A program made the translations under genes and the position numbers. The notes under the pieces are model-generated. The model saw nothing but the letters and a program-made list of their open reading frames with translations, ran no database searches and was not told where the DNA came from. 64,000 bases of DNA from positions 62,001-126,000 of the forward strand of contig NZ_SLZZ01000010.1 in the NCBI RefSeq assembly GCF_004346165.1, in the 5' to 3' direction. Every line of letters begins with the position of its first letter. Position 1 is the stretch's first letter. Source of the DNA: Muricomes intestini (GTDB lineage Bacteria > Bacillota > Clostridia > Lachnospirales > Lachnospiraceae). This document shows positions 28,872 through 37,645 of this stretch, one piece after another.

Positions 28872-29075
28872 ATGGCGAAAGAAGAACTTTACCATATAGC
28901 GTTGGATGATTATGAACACGGTATCGTTATCCGTTCTCTTAATGATGAGAAAACAGATTTAATGAACGAGGGGAAATCAACCGATGCTGTGGACGACCTG
29001 ATTATCAAGGTCGGGACTGCCCCAAAGAAAAAATTCAAGGTTATCGAAAAGGAACGCTCCGGCGATGCGAGATAA
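28872..29075 (+). CDS. Small ICE-associated protein, paralogue of the gene at 5.8 kb
   Basis: 67 residues. It shares YH-A/L, VIRSL, K-DL, GKSTDAVDDLI and a KKKFKV end with the 59-residue protein at 5.8 kb. The N-terminal half is acidic and the C-terminal half basic. It overlaps the coupling-protein gene by 11 bases, suggesting translational coupling. No known fold is recognised. Two copies in one element suggest a regulatory or structural partner used in two operons (inference). Confidence 0.7.
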   Translation: MAKEELYHIALDDYEHGIVIRSLNDEKTDLMNEGKSTDAVDDLIIKVGTAPKKKFKVIEKERSGDAR

Positions 29076-30855
29076 CGAAAGACAGTCTGCGATTATTCTT
29101 TCTGTCATCGGTATTTTTCCGGTTGTGTGGCTGGCACTTCTCATAGCTCCGTCAGTTAAAGGCGGATTGCCGGAGATATTGCCGAGCCTGATGAATGTAT
29201 TTAACAATCCGTTTCATATAGAAGTTTGTGAGGACAGCGTGAAAACCGTCCTCATTTTGCTTTTGTGCTATGGAATGGGTATCGGGATATATTTCTCCAC
29301 ACAGAGAAACTACCGCAGGCGGGAGGAACACGGTTCTGCAAAATGGGGCAATGCAAGAGCCGTGGATAAGAAGTACAGACAGTCTCCGTATTCCGATAAC
29401 AAGCTGATGACGCAGAATGTCCGTATCGGATTGAATGCGAAAAAGCACAGACGAAATCTGAATACACTGGTATGCGGCGGTTCCGGTGCAGGTAAAACAA
29501 GATTTTACTGTAAGCCCAACCTTATGCAGTGCAATACCTCTTTTGTAATCCTTGACCCGAAAGGCGAAATCTTGAGGGATACGGGAAAACTTCTTGAGAA
29601 AAAAGGATATGAGGTCAGAGTTCTTGACCTTATCTCTATGGAAAAGAGCCACTGTTACAATCCGTTTGTGTATCTTCAGAACGACAACGATGTGCAGAAA
29701 CTTGTAACTAACTTATTCAAAAGCACCACACCAAAGGGTAGTCAGTCCCAAGACCCGTTTTGGGACACTTCAGCTTCTATGCTCCTTTTGGCGTTGGTGT
29801 TTTATTTACGCTATGAAGCACCGGAGGAAGAACAGAACTTTGCAATGGTTATGGAAATGCTCAGAGCCGGTTCGATTGAGGACGAGGAGGATACAAGACC
29901 ATCTCCTCTCGATGAATTATTTGCAGAGCTTGAGATGAACAATCCCGACCATATTGCTCTAAAGTATTACCGTTCCTATCATTCCGGTTCGGCAAAGACG
30001 TTGAAATCCATTCAGATAACGCTTGCCGCAAGACTTGAGAAATTCAATCTTGAAAGCCTTGCTTCTTTAACTTCGGCAGACGAGTTAGACCTGCCCTCTA
30101 TGGGAGAAAAGAAAGTCGCCTTGTTTGCACTGATACCCGATAACGACTCCAGTTTTAATTTTCTGGTGTCGATTTTATATACCCAACTGTTTCAGCAGTT
30201 ATTCTATGCCGCCGACCATATCCACGGAGGTTCGCTTCCCGTTCCCGTCCATTTTCTGATGGACGAATTTGCCAATGTTTCATTGCCGGATGACTTTGAC
30301 AAAATACTTTCGGTAATGCGTTCCAGAGGTGTGTCGGTCAGTATCATCTTACAGAACTTGGCACAGCTTAAAGCCTTGTTTGAAAAGCAATGGGAAAGTA
30401 TCGTGGGCAACTGCGATGAATTTCTGTATCTTGGCGGCAACGAGCAAAGCACACATAAATATGTGTCGGAACTGCTCGGCAAAGAAACTATCGACACGAA
30501 CACTTATGGTAAGAGTTCCGGTCGAAGCGGTAACTACTCCACCAATTATCAGATAAGCGGTCGTGAACTTCTCACTCCGGATGAAGTGCGTATGCTGGAT
30601 AACCAATATGCGATTTTATTTATCCGAGGGGAGCGACCGATTATGGATTTTAAGTACGACATCTTGAAACACCCGAATGTGGCATTGACAACAGACGGAA
30701 AAGAGAAACCGTACAAGCACGGAGAAGTGACGATACCGCACTCATCTATTTCCGTTCTTGCCATTGACCCGGATGATGTTGAGGAAAGCAATTACGGAGA
30801 AACCACTTACGAACTTCTGTCCGATGAGGATTTTGAAGTAGATAACAATTTTTAA
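29065..30855 (+). CDS. VirD4/TraG-type coupling protein
   Basis: 596 residues. A membrane ATPase that docks the relaxosome to the mating channel. Two N-terminal membrane helices (IILSVIGIFPVVWLALLIA and about residues 62-80) are followed by a soluble ATPase domain. It has Walker A VCGGSGAGKTRFY (about residue 140), VILDPKGEILR, Walker B HFLMDEFANV and the QNLAQLKALF motif. The C-terminus is acidic (LLSDEDFEVDNNF), often used for substrate recruitment. It is the first gene of the channel block. Confidence 0.95.
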   Translation: MRDNERQSAIILSVIGIFPVVWLALLIAPSVKGGLPEILPSLMNVFNNPFHIEVCEDSVKTVLILLLCYGMGIGIYFSTQRNYRRREEHGSAKWGNARAVDKKYRQSPYSDNKLMTQNVRIGLNAKKHRRNLNTLVCGGSGAGKTRFYCKPNLMQCNTSFVILDPKGEILRDTGKLLEKKGYEVRVLDLISMEKSHCYNPFVYLQNDNDVQKLVTNLFKSTTPKGSQSQDPFWDTSASMLLLALVFYLRYEAPEEEQNFAMVMEMLRAGSIEDEEDTRPSPLDELFAELEMNNPDHIALKYYRSYHSGSAKTLKSIQITLAARLEKFNLESLASLTSADELDLPSMGEKKVALFALIPDNDSSFNFLVSILYTQLFQQLFYAADHIHGGSLPVPVHFLMDEFANVSLPDDFDKILSVMRSRGVSVSIILQNLAQLKALFEKQWESIVGNCDEFLYLGGNEQSTHKYVSELLGKETIDTNTYGKSSGRSGNYSTNYQISGRELLTPDEVRMLDNQYAILFIRGERPIMDFKYDILKHPNVALTTDGKEKPYKHGEVTIPHSSISVLAIDPDDVEESNYGETTYELLSDEDFEVDNNF

Positions 30856-30873
30856 TCACAGGAGGAAATTACA

Positions 30874-31233
30874 ATGAGATTTTTTAAGAAAAACATAGAA
30901 AACAAAGCAACCTCTAAACTGCCGATGACCGGAAAGGTTAAGAAAGGCTATCGTGCATACTGCGTGGCAGTATTGGCGATGACCGTTGTACTCGGCACAG
31001 GTGTAACCGCATTTGCGGCAAACGACCCTATCACGGTAGTAAACAATCTGTCCGATTTCATTTTCGGACTTATCCGTGCAATCGGACTTATCCTGCTCGG
31101 CTTCGGTATCGTGCAGGTCGGACTTTCTTTGAAGTCCCACGACCCGTCCCAGAGAGCAAACGGTTTTCTTACTCTTGCCGGAGGTATCATCATTACTTTC
31201 GCAAAAGAAATCCTTACTCTTATCACAGGCTAA
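30874..31233 (+). CDS. Maff2-family (VirB2-like) small membrane protein
   Basis: 119 residues. A basic N-terminus is followed by a signal-like helix (YCVAVLAMTVVLGTGVTAFAA). Two hydrophobic helices then span a short loop (LSDFIFGLIRAIGLILLGFGIVQVGLSL, then GFLTLAGGIIITFAKEILTLI). This is the layout of VirB2/TrbC-like channel or pilin subunits, called Maff2 in these elements. GGAGGAAAT precedes the ATG. A strong hairpin after it could let this subunit be made in excess over the genes downstream. Confidence 0.85.
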   Translation: MRFFKKNIENKATSKLPMTGKVKKGYRAYCVAVLAMTVVLGTGVTAFAANDPITVVNNLSDFIFGLIRAIGLILLGFGIVQVGLSLKSHDPSQRANGFLTLAGGIIITFAKEILTLITG

Positions 31234-31250
31234 GAAGCAACAGTTATCAC

Positions 31251-31286
31251 GGGGCATACTCGCCAAAACGGGTATGCCCCATTTTT
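31251..31286 (+). terminator. Terminator or processing hairpin after Maff2
   Basis: GGGGCATAC pairs with GTATGCCCC and is followed by ATTTTT. It lies inside the transfer operon, so partial read-through is expected. Confidence 0.8.
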
Positions 31287-31304
31287 ACAAGGAGGTGCGA
31301 ATGA

Positions 31305-32141
31305 ATGAGCGATAACTGGGTAGTTCAAAACCTCGAAAACGCTCTTGAAACTTGGAACGATAAATTAAGCGAGATATGGCGGCTTTTAACCACAACACCG
31401 CAGGATTTCAAAGGCGGAAGCATATGGAATGTGATGGTAACTATTAACGGAGCAGTTCAGGCAATCGGGCTTGCACTATTAGTGCTGTTCTTTGTGGTGG
31501 GAGTTGTACGTACCTGCGGAAGCTTTACCGATGTGAAAAAGCCGGAACACGCACTGAAATTGTTTGTTCGCTTTGCCATTGCCAAAGGTGTCATAACCTA
31601 CGGTATGGAGCTTATGCTTGCTTTATTCAATATCGTTCAAGGTATCATTTCAACTATTATGACATCATCGGGATTTGGAACACCGAATCAAACGACGCTC
31701 CCATCCGAAATGGTAACAACCATTGAGGACTGCGGATTCTTTGAAAGCATTCCGCTATGGGCAGTGACTCTGATAGGCGGTCTTTTTATTACGGTGTTGA
31801 CATTCATTCTGATAATGACGGTTTACGGCAGATTTTTCAAACTGTATATGTATACGGCATTAGCACCGATACCGCTATCTACCTTTGCCGGAGAACCAAC
31901 GCAGAATGTGGGCAAGAGTTTTATTAAAAGTTACTGTGCGGTACTGCTTGAAGGTGCAGTTATCGTGCTTGCCTGCATAATCTTCTCATTGTTTGCGTCA
32001 AGTCCGCCGGTAGTAAACCCGGATGCTGCGGCAGTCACACAGGTATGGTCATATATCGGAGAACTTGTATTTAATATGCTTGTTCTTGTCGGTGCAGTAA
32101 AGATGAGTGACCGTATTATCAGAGAAATGATGGGCTTATAA
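31305..32141 (+). CDS. TrbL/VirB6-like channel membrane protein
   Basis: 278 residues with five or six membrane helices: about 45-68, 85-115, 150-180, 205-230 and 245-265 (for example AVQAIGLALLVLFFVVGVV and AVTLIGGLFITVLTFILI). A conserved loop reads YGRFFKLYMYTALAPIPLSTFAG. It corresponds to the polytopic VirB6/TrbL component that forms the inner-membrane channel. It is preceded by AAGGAGGTG, lies right after Maff2 and leads into small genes, PrgI and VirB4, the usual order for this ICE family. Confidence 0.85.
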   Translation: MSDNWVVQNLENALETWNDKLSEIWRLLTTTPQDFKGGSIWNVMVTINGAVQAIGLALLVLFFVVGVVRTCGSFTDVKKPEHALKLFVRFAIAKGVITYGMELMLALFNIVQGIISTIMTSSGFGTPNQTTLPSEMVTTIEDCGFFESIPLWAVTLIGGLFITVLTFILIMTVYGRFFKLYMYTALAPIPLSTFAGEPTQNVGKSFIKSYCAVLLEGAVIVLACIIFSLFASSPPVVNPDAAAVTQVWSYIGELVFNMLVLVGAVKMSDRIIREMMGL

Positions 32142-32156
32142 CGGAGGTTCAAGAAA

Positions 32157-32327
32157 ATGAAAAACACAAGCAGGACAGGTCGGCAGAAATATTTCTCTGC
32201 TGACCGTAGATGTAAAGACTGCGTGTATAACGGCGGTAAAAGAAGGGGCGAGTGTATTTGTCTTACGGATATTTGCGTTGTGCCTTCTAAAATTCGACCG
32301 ATTCGCAGAGAAAGGAAAAACAAATGA
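32157..32327 (+). CDS. Small Cys-rich ICE protein
   Basis: 56 residues, very basic, with five Cys: CKDC near residue 20, then CIC and a final Cys near 40. This could form a small zinc-binding knuckle. ATG follows GGAGG by about 9 bases, and the stop overlaps the next start (ATGA), so it is a real member of the operon. No known family is recognised. Confidence 0.65.
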   Translation: MKNTSRTGRQKYFSADRRCKDCVYNGGKRRGECICLTDICVVPSKIRPIRRERKNK

Positions 32328-32611
32328 AAACAGTACAGATATATAACTTACACCTCGTTACCGGCGAGGTTGTTCAGGCGACTGAAGATTATGAACTTAA
32401 AGGGAAGAAAACAATCGTCAGCCTTTTTCAAAGAGCAGATGATGAGGATATTTTTCTCATTACTGATTTGCTCTTAGGTTCTTGCTATATTCTGAAAAAG
32501 AATATTGCGTATATTGCAACCGGAGATGTCAGAGTTGACGCTGAACCTGACCGATTTGAAACAAATACTTGCTTGTTAAGGAGAGTGAAGAACTGTGGAA
32601 GTGAAGATTAA
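32324..32611 (+). CDS. Conserved ICE hypothetical protein in the channel operon
   Basis: 95 residues, beta-rich (VQIYNLHLVTGEVVQATEDYEL, DIFLITDLLLGSCYILKKNIAYIATGDV). The ATG shares bases with the preceding stop codon, and its 3' end overlaps the prgI-like gene by 17 bases. No catalytic motif is seen. Its position between the VirB6-like and PrgI genes suggests an accessory part of the channel. Confidence 0.65.
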   Translation: MKTVQIYNLHLVTGEVVQATEDYELKGKKTIVSLFQRADDEDIFLITDLLLGSCYILKKNIAYIATGDVRVDAEPDRFETNTCLLRRVKNCGSED

Positions 32612-32960
32612 CAGAGAAATACGAAATTACACAGAATCAATGTTTTTCGGACTGTCGCTCAGACAGTTCATTTTTTCTGTACTTGCGTGTGGTGTGGCAG
32701 TAGGATTGTACTTCTTACTCAAACCACATCTTGGAACAGAAACGGTATCGTGGGTGTGTATTTTGGGAGCTGTGCCTTTTGCGACTCTCGGATTTGTGAA
32801 ATACAACGGAATGACAGCTGAGAAATTTATATGGGCGTGGATTAAGTCCGAATTTCTTATGCCTAAGAAATTGGTATTTCACTCCACAAACACCTATTTG
32901 GGGTTGATGAAACAGAGCATTGAAAAAAAGATAAAGGAGGCTTACAAGAATAATGATTAA
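32595..32960 (+). CDS. PrgI-family (VirB3-like) membrane protein
   Basis: 121 residues. Pattern of PrgI: a short basic N-terminus (INREIRNYTESMFFGLSLRQ), then two adjacent membrane helices (FIFSVLACGVAVGLYFL and WVCILGAVPFATLGFV). A conserved KYNGMTAEKFIWAW segment and a basic tail follow. It is the VirB3 counterpart that anchors the VirB4 ATPase. GTG start after AAGGAG. It overlaps virB4 by 8 bases. Confidence 0.88.
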   Translation: MEVKINREIRNYTESMFFGLSLRQFIFSVLACGVAVGLYFLLKPHLGTETVSWVCILGAVPFATLGFVKYNGMTAEKFIWAWIKSEFLMPKKLVFHSTNTYLGLMKQSIEKKIKEAYKNND

Positions 32961-35286
32961 GACATTAAACAATATCTTTAAGCAGGATAAGGAAAAATTT
33001 GTTGTGCCGAAGGGTGTGCAGGACTGTATTCCGGTTACTGCCATCTATGATGACGGTATTTTCAGAGTGGGCAAAGACAAGTATTCTAAATCCTTTAAGT
33101 TCACGGATATTAACTATGCGGTTGCCAGCCGAGAAGATAAAGAAGCGATGTTCCTTGAGTATTCGGAACTACTTAACTCTCTTGACAGTGGAGCAACCAC
33201 AAAACTCACTATCAACAACAGACGACTGAACCGTTTGGACTTTGAGAAAACAATCCTTATCCCTGAAACCGGAGACGAACTGGACGAATATCGGGAGGAA
33301 TACAACAAAATGCTTCTTGATAAGGCAACGGGAGCAAATTCTACGGTGCAGGATAAGTATGTTACCATCTCCATTAACAAAAAGAATGTGGATGACGCAA
33401 GAACCTATTTTGCCCGTGTAGGTGCGGACTTGATTTCACACTTTTCACGACTTGGAAGTAAGTGTGTGGAACTTGAAACGGACGAGCGACTTCGTATTAT
33501 CCACGACTTCTTCCGTGTGGGAGAGGAAACTTCGTATCATTTTGATATTAAGGAAACCCGAAAGAAAGGACACGATTTTAAGGACTATATCTGCCCGGAC
33601 TCTTTAGAATTTGAAAGTAATTATTTCAAAATCGGCAATCGTTATGGCAGAGTTATCTTTTTACGTGAATATGCGTCCTATATCAAGGACAGTATGGTGG
33701 CAGAACTTACGGATATGAACCGAAATCTGATGATGTCCATTGATATTGTACCTGTTCCTACAGATGAAGCAGTCAGAGAAGCCGAGAACAGATTGCTCGG
33801 TGTAGAAACCAACATCACAAACTGGCAGAGAAAGCAGAATATGAACAACAACTTTTCGGCAACCGTTCCTTATGATATGGAACAGCAGAAAAAGGAAATG
33901 AAAGAGTTCCTTGATGACCTTACCACCCGTGACCAGAGAATGATGTTCGCAGTGCTTACGATGGTGCATACCGCAGATACCAAAGAACAGCTCGATAACG
34001 ATACGGAAGCGTTGCTCACAACAGCGAGAAAACATCTTTGTCAGTTTGCGGTTCTTAAATTTCAGCAGATGGATGGGCTTAATACCGTTATGCCATACGG
34101 TACAAGGAAAATTGACACCTTCAGAACCCTTACAACCGAAAGCCTTGCAGTGTTTATTCCGTTCAGAGTTCAGGATATTTACCACGAAAACGGTATTTAT
34201 TACGGTCAGAATGTTATCAGCAAAAATATGATAATTGCCGACAGAAAACAGCTTCTTAACGGTAATTCCTTTATCCTCGGTGTATCCGGTGGCGGTAAGT
34301 CCTTTGCGGCTAAGGGAGAGATTGAAAATATTATCCTTTCTTCCGATGCTGATGTAATCATCATCGACCCTGAGAGGGAGTATTCCCACCTTGTAAATGC
34401 ACTTGGTGGAGAGATTATCAATATCTCCGCAACATCGAAAAACCATATCAATGCAATGGATATGAACAAGGACTATGGCGACGGAGCAAATCCTGTTATC
34501 TTGAAATCCGAGTTTATTATGTCCCTTTGCGAACAGCTTATCGGCGGTACAAATCTCGGAGCAAAGCAGAAGTCCATCATTGACCGTTGTACTGCAAGCG
34601 TTTACCGCACCTATCAGCAAAACGATTATACCGGTCAGGTTCCGACCTTGCAGGATTTCAGAGATGAACTTCTCAAACAGGATGAGCCGGAAGCAAAGGA
34701 AATCGCTCTTGCTATTGAGTTGTTTACTCACGGTTCGCTGAACACATTTGCAAAGCAGACAAATGTAGATACTCACAATCGACTTATCTGTTATGACATT
34801 CTCGACCTTGGTAAGCAGCTTATGCCAATTGGTATGCTTGTCGTCCTCGATAGCATTTTGAACCGAATCACACAGAACCGAGCAAAGGGTAAGCATACCT
34901 TTATCTTCATTGATGAGATTTACCTTTTGTTCCAGCACGAGTATTCTGCAAACTTCCTCTTTACACTCTGGAAGCGTGTAAGAAAGTACGGTGCATACGC
35001 AACCGGTATCACTCAGAATGTGGACGACCTTTTGCAGAGCCATACTGCAAGAACAATGCTTGCAAACAGCGAGTTTATCATTATGCTCAATCAGGCTTCT
35101 ACCGACAGACTGGAACTTGCAAAACTTCTGAATATATCTGACCTTCAGCTTTCGTATATCACGAATGTTGATGCAGGACACGGACTTATCAAGGTGGGTA
35201 GTTCTCTTGTACCGTTTGCAAACAAGTTTCCGAAGAATACAAAATTGTATCGCTTGATGACGACGAAGCCCGGTGAAGGCATATAA
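32953..35286 (+). CDS. VirB4/TraE-type mating-channel ATPase
   Basis: 777 residues. It powers assembly of, and transport through, the conjugation channel at the inner membrane. The N-terminal VirB4 domain (about 1-400) includes ISINKKNVDDARTYFARVGA. The ATPase domain has Walker A FILGVSGGGKSFAAKGE (about residue 440), VIIIDPEREYSHL, Walker B HTFIFIDEIYLLFQHEY, and GITQNVDDLLQS. It ends with NTKLYRLMTTKPGEG, typical for this ICE family. AAGGAGG precedes the ATG, which overlaps the prgI-like gene. It closes the first part of the transfer operon; a repeat-rich gap follows. Confidence 0.95.
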   Translation: MIKTLNNIFKQDKEKFVVPKGVQDCIPVTAIYDDGIFRVGKDKYSKSFKFTDINYAVASREDKEAMFLEYSELLNSLDSGATTKLTINNRRLNRLDFEKTILIPETGDELDEYREEYNKMLLDKATGANSTVQDKYVTISINKKNVDDARTYFARVGADLISHFSRLGSKCVELETDERLRIIHDFFRVGEETSYHFDIKETRKKGHDFKDYICPDSLEFESNYFKIGNRYGRVIFLREYASYIKDSMVAELTDMNRNLMMSIDIVPVPTDEAVREAENRLLGVETNITNWQRKQNMNNNFSATVPYDMEQQKKEMKEFLDDLTTRDQRMMFAVLTMVHTADTKEQLDNDTEALLTTARKHLCQFAVLKFQQMDGLNTVMPYGTRKIDTFRTLTTESLAVFIPFRVQDIYHENGIYYGQNVISKNMIIADRKQLLNGNSFILGVSGGGKSFAAKGEIENIILSSDADVIIIDPEREYSHLVNALGGEIINISATSKNHINAMDMNKDYGDGANPVILKSEFIMSLCEQLIGGTNLGAKQKSIIDRCTASVYRTYQQNDYTGQVPTLQDFRDELLKQDEPEAKEIALAIELFTHGSLNTFAKQTNVDTHNRLICYDILDLGKQLMPIGMLVVLDSILNRITQNRAKGKHTFIFIDEIYLLFQHEYSANFLFTLWKRVRKYGAYATGITQNVDDLLQSHTARTMLANSEFIIMLNQASTDRLELAKLLNISDLQLSYITNVDAGHGLIKVGSSLVPFANKFPKNTKLYRLMTTKPGEGI

Positions 35287-35483
35287 GGAGGTGTTTTCTA
35301 TGGTTGTGTAGGAGCAATTGTTACGCATAAAAACCGTGTAATAAGCCATAAAACACAATTATTGTGCATAGTGGCTACACCTGCCGTTAAAGTACAATTA
35401 TTATAGATAATAATCCGTCCAAAAGTACAATTGTTAACTATAATAACGGCAAATTAGCTTTGTAGCAAAATAAAGATGCGAAG

Positions 35484-35507
35484 GCCACTCGTTATCGGGT
35501 GGCTTTT
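35484..35507 (+). terminator. Terminator after virB4
   Basis: GCCACTCG pairs with CGGGTGGC over a TTAT loop, followed by TTTT. Confidence 0.7.
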
Positions 35508-35593
35508 CCGCTTTCAAAACACGGATGTGCTTTAGGTAGTTATCTATCATCGCCAGAATTATGTCTAATAATTGTCATTTAAAGGAGAGGAGT

Positions 35594-35647
35594 ATGATTA
35601 ACAATTGTATGTTCACAATGGTGTGCAGGGACAATAAAGTCCCATAA
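35594..35647 (+). CDS. Possible leader peptide (17 residues)
   Basis: ATG after a very strong AAAGGAGAGGAG site encodes MINNCMFTMVCRDNKVP and stops within the first ACAATAAAGT repeat. Its start region is repeated 319 bases downstream. Peptide expression is not proven. Confidence 0.4.
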   Translation: MINNCMFTMVCRDNKVP

Positions 35648-35912
35648 TTTCCGTGTATAGTTTCATAAAACACAATAAAGTCATATACAATCTGCAATCC
35701 CGATGAAAATACAACAAAGTCATATACTCAAATGCAAAAATGACAATAAAGTTGCATAAAATCGAGTTTACAAGATTTGTGGGTTGTGTTTTGTGCGCTA
35801 TCGCAAAAAGTTAGGAGTAACGTCGAGCGTGTGCATTGCTCTATAAATGGGTGATGCCTGCGTTTGTATGCGTTTTGTATGAAACTTTAATGTATTTTTT
35901 AGCAAAAGGAGT

Positions 35913-35963
35913 ATGCAACATTATTGTATGTTCACATATGGTAAAAATTCAATTCAGAAATAA
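35913..35963 (+). CDS. Possible leader peptide (16 residues) overlapping the DUF6075-like gene
   Basis: ATG directly after AAAAGGAG encodes MQHYCMFTYGKNSIQK. The DUF6075-like start codon lies inside it in another frame, so ribosomes ending here could restart on that gene. It shares CMFT and surrounding DNA with the peptide at 35.6 kb. Confidence 0.4.
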   Translation: MQHYCMFTYGKNSIQK

Positions 35964-36339
35964 AGCACACATAGATTTCGTCTTTGAAAATCTCGAAAAG
36001 TGCAGACACAATGACTGCTATCATCAGGCATTTTTCTATGTGATGGGAATTTCAGAAGAAACCAGAATGAATATCGGAAAAATGTTTGATTTTAAGAACG
36101 ATTGCATTGTGCCGGAGGGGATGTATGGTGGCTGGCAGACCAGTGGAACAGTCAAGGTCTGCCACCTTGCCTTTAATCTTTGGAACGGTTTTACGGAGGA
36201 GGGAAAAGAAAATCTTTTCACACCGGATGAATTGTTCTGTTGCGGATATGCTCCCTACTTTATGGAGGGTATCAAACTCAGGTATCCGGAATATTGCAGA
36301 GATTTGACTCCGCCCAAACGAAAAGATATGGAAAGGTAA
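35938..36339 (+). CDS. DUF6075-like ICE protein
   Basis: 133 residues starting MVKIQFRNKAHIDFVFENL. The sequence is a compact, Cys- and aromatic-rich domain (CRHNDCYHQAFFYVMGISEETR, then FTPDELFCCGYAPYFMEGIKL). It matches a conserved protein commonly found between virB4 and sortase genes in this ICE type, called DUF6075 in databases as far as I recall. The frame is open further upstream, but those residues look unlike the family. This ATG has no ribosome site of its own and may rely on the overlapping leader ORF. Confidence 0.7.
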   Translation: MVKIQFRNKAHIDFVFENLEKCRHNDCYHQAFFYVMGISEETRMNIGKMFDFKNDCIVPEGMYGGWQTSGTVKVCHLAFNLWNGFTEEGKENLFTPDELFCCGYAPYFMEGIKLRYPEYCRDLTPPKRKDMER

Positions 36340-36351
36340 AGGTACAAAACG

Positions 36352-37119
36352 ATGAATAAGAAATTGAGAATTGCGGTTATTTCGCTTTTGAGTATTATGC
36401 TTGCTGTGAGCATTGGATTCTTGGCTAAAGACTACTGCGACTCCAAAAATCAGGCGGAACTCTACGACAATCTGATTGAAACCGTTGAAGAAATAGATGA
36501 TACGCAAGATACAATGTCCTATTCCGAAGATAAGGACTTTCTGCCTGACTATCAGGAATTGTATATGCAGAACAATGATATGGTAGGATGGATAAAGGTT
36601 GAGGATACCAAAATCAATTATCCGGTTATGCAGTCAAAGGATAATCCGAATTTCTATTTAAGACACGGATTTGATAAAGGTTATACAGTGTACGGTTGCC
36701 CGTATGTACAGGAGAACTGCGATGTGGATGCTCCGTCAGATAACCTTGTTGTCTACGGTCATCATATGAACGACAATTCGATGTTCGCCGGATTGATGAA
36801 GTATGCCGATAAATCTTTTTGGGAAAAGCATAAAACCATTCAGTTTGATACGCTGACCGAGAAAGGTAAATACGAGGTAGTGGCAGTTTACAAGACGGTA
36901 GTATATACAGACAGTCCGAACAGCTTCAGATATTATGATTTTGTCAATGCAGATACAGAAGATGATTTCAATGCGTATATCGCCAAGTGCAAGGAACTTG
37001 CTTTGTATGATACGGGAATAACCGCAGAATACGGCGATAAATTGATTACGCTTTCTACCTGTGAATATTCCCGTAACAACGGAAGAATGGTTGTCATGGC
37101 AAAGAAAGTGGCTGAGTAA
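36352..37119 (+). CDS. srtB: Class B sortase
   Basis: 255 residues. A membrane-anchored transpeptidase that links sorted proteins to the wall or to each other. An N-terminal membrane helix (LRIAVISLLSIMLAVSIGFLA) is followed by the sortase beta barrel: DMVGWIKVEDTKINYPVMQ, LVVYGHHMNDNSMFAGL with the catalytic His, TLSTCEYSRNNGRMVVMAKK with the catalytic Cys and Arg. The only visible sorted protein in the element is the adhesin with a TPKTGD signal. Class B enzymes often use NPxTx signals, so the pairing is an inference. Confidence 0.93.
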   Translation: MNKKLRIAVISLLSIMLAVSIGFLAKDYCDSKNQAELYDNLIETVEEIDDTQDTMSYSEDKDFLPDYQELYMQNNDMVGWIKVEDTKINYPVMQSKDNPNFYLRHGFDKGYTVYGCPYVQENCDVDAPSDNLVVYGHHMNDNSMFAGLMKYADKSFWEKHKTIQFDTLTEKGKYEVVAVYKTVVYTDSPNSFRYYDFVNADTEDDFNAYIAKCKELALYDTGITAEYGDKLITLSTCEYSRNNGRMVVMAKKVAE

Positions 37120-37136
37120 GGAGGGATAAGCCTTGT

Positions 37137-37631
37137 ATGATTAGTTTGATAAATTTAGCGGTGTTGTTCGTAGCTAAGGTTGCGGACAACGCCCTTAGTA
37201 CAACAAAAACAATATTGGTACAGAGAAGTCGGTGGATACTTGCAGGCATTGCGGTTATCATATCCGACTTCATTTATTTTTGGATAACGAAAAGAGTTGT
37301 TTCTGCGAATAACGAGATTGCAATGCTTGTTGTTGCCGTTGCAGGTGGTGTGGGTTGTTCTCTCGCCTGCTTTATCAATGAGAAAATGTCAAAGGACAGA
37401 ACCTATGTGAATGTGATTATGTCCGATGACCTTGAAGAAATGAAGCGTTTACGAGATTTCCTTGCACAGCACCACATCACAAATGTTGCAAGCGACAGTT
37501 ACACCCTCGATTGGAACGCAAAGACAATCTCTATTATCGCTTATCCTGAAACAAAAGCAGAAAGCCGATTGATTAACGAGTATATTGCCGACAGTTCGAC
37601 AAAATTCAAGAGAGTGATTCAACCGGCTTAG
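37137..37631 (+). CDS. DUF5698/DUF2179-like (UPF0316) membrane protein
   Basis: 164 residues. Two or three N-terminal membrane helices (LINLAVLFVAKVADNAL, WILAGIAVIISDFIYFWI, IAMLVVAVAGGVGCSLACFI) precede a small cytoplasmic domain of about 75 residues (VIMSDDLEEMKRLRDFL, then TISIIAYPETKAESRL). The layout resembles the UPF0316 group, but I see only weak motif support. It lies between sortase and the wall hydrolase, so it may act in the cell envelope. Confidence 0.6.
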   Translation: MISLINLAVLFVAKVADNALSTTKTILVQRSRWILAGIAVIISDFIYFWITKRVVSANNEIAMLVVAVAGGVGCSLACFINEKMSKDRTYVNVIMSDDLEEMKRLRDFLAQHHITNVASDSYTLDWNAKTISIIAYPETKAESRLINEYIADSSTKFKRVIQPA

Positions 37632-37645
37632 GAAGGAGGTTTGAT

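Larger units (their letters stand above)
35355..35760. repeat. Iteron-like degenerate repeats around ACAAT
   Basis: Two groups are seen. Three copies of ACAATTNTT occur near 35355, 35394 and 35427; the first lies in CACAATTATTGTG and the second runs into ATTATTATAGATAATAAT. Four copies of ACAAYAAAGT occur near 35631, 35672, 35711 and 35743. Spacing is 32-41 bases within each group. The gap 35287-35937 has no protein gene apart from two tiny leader ORFs. Confidence 0.55.

Noticed and set aside
33661-35358. A 565-codon open frame on the minus strand opposite virB4
   Set aside because: The plus strand encodes an unmistakable VirB4 ATPase. The minus-strand product is Cys/His/Ile-rich with no domain or ribosome site, so it is a shadow of the codon use.
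35355-35760. Possible CRISPR array
   Set aside because: The repeats are short and degenerate, spacing varies from 32 to 41 bases with a large break, and no cas gene is present.
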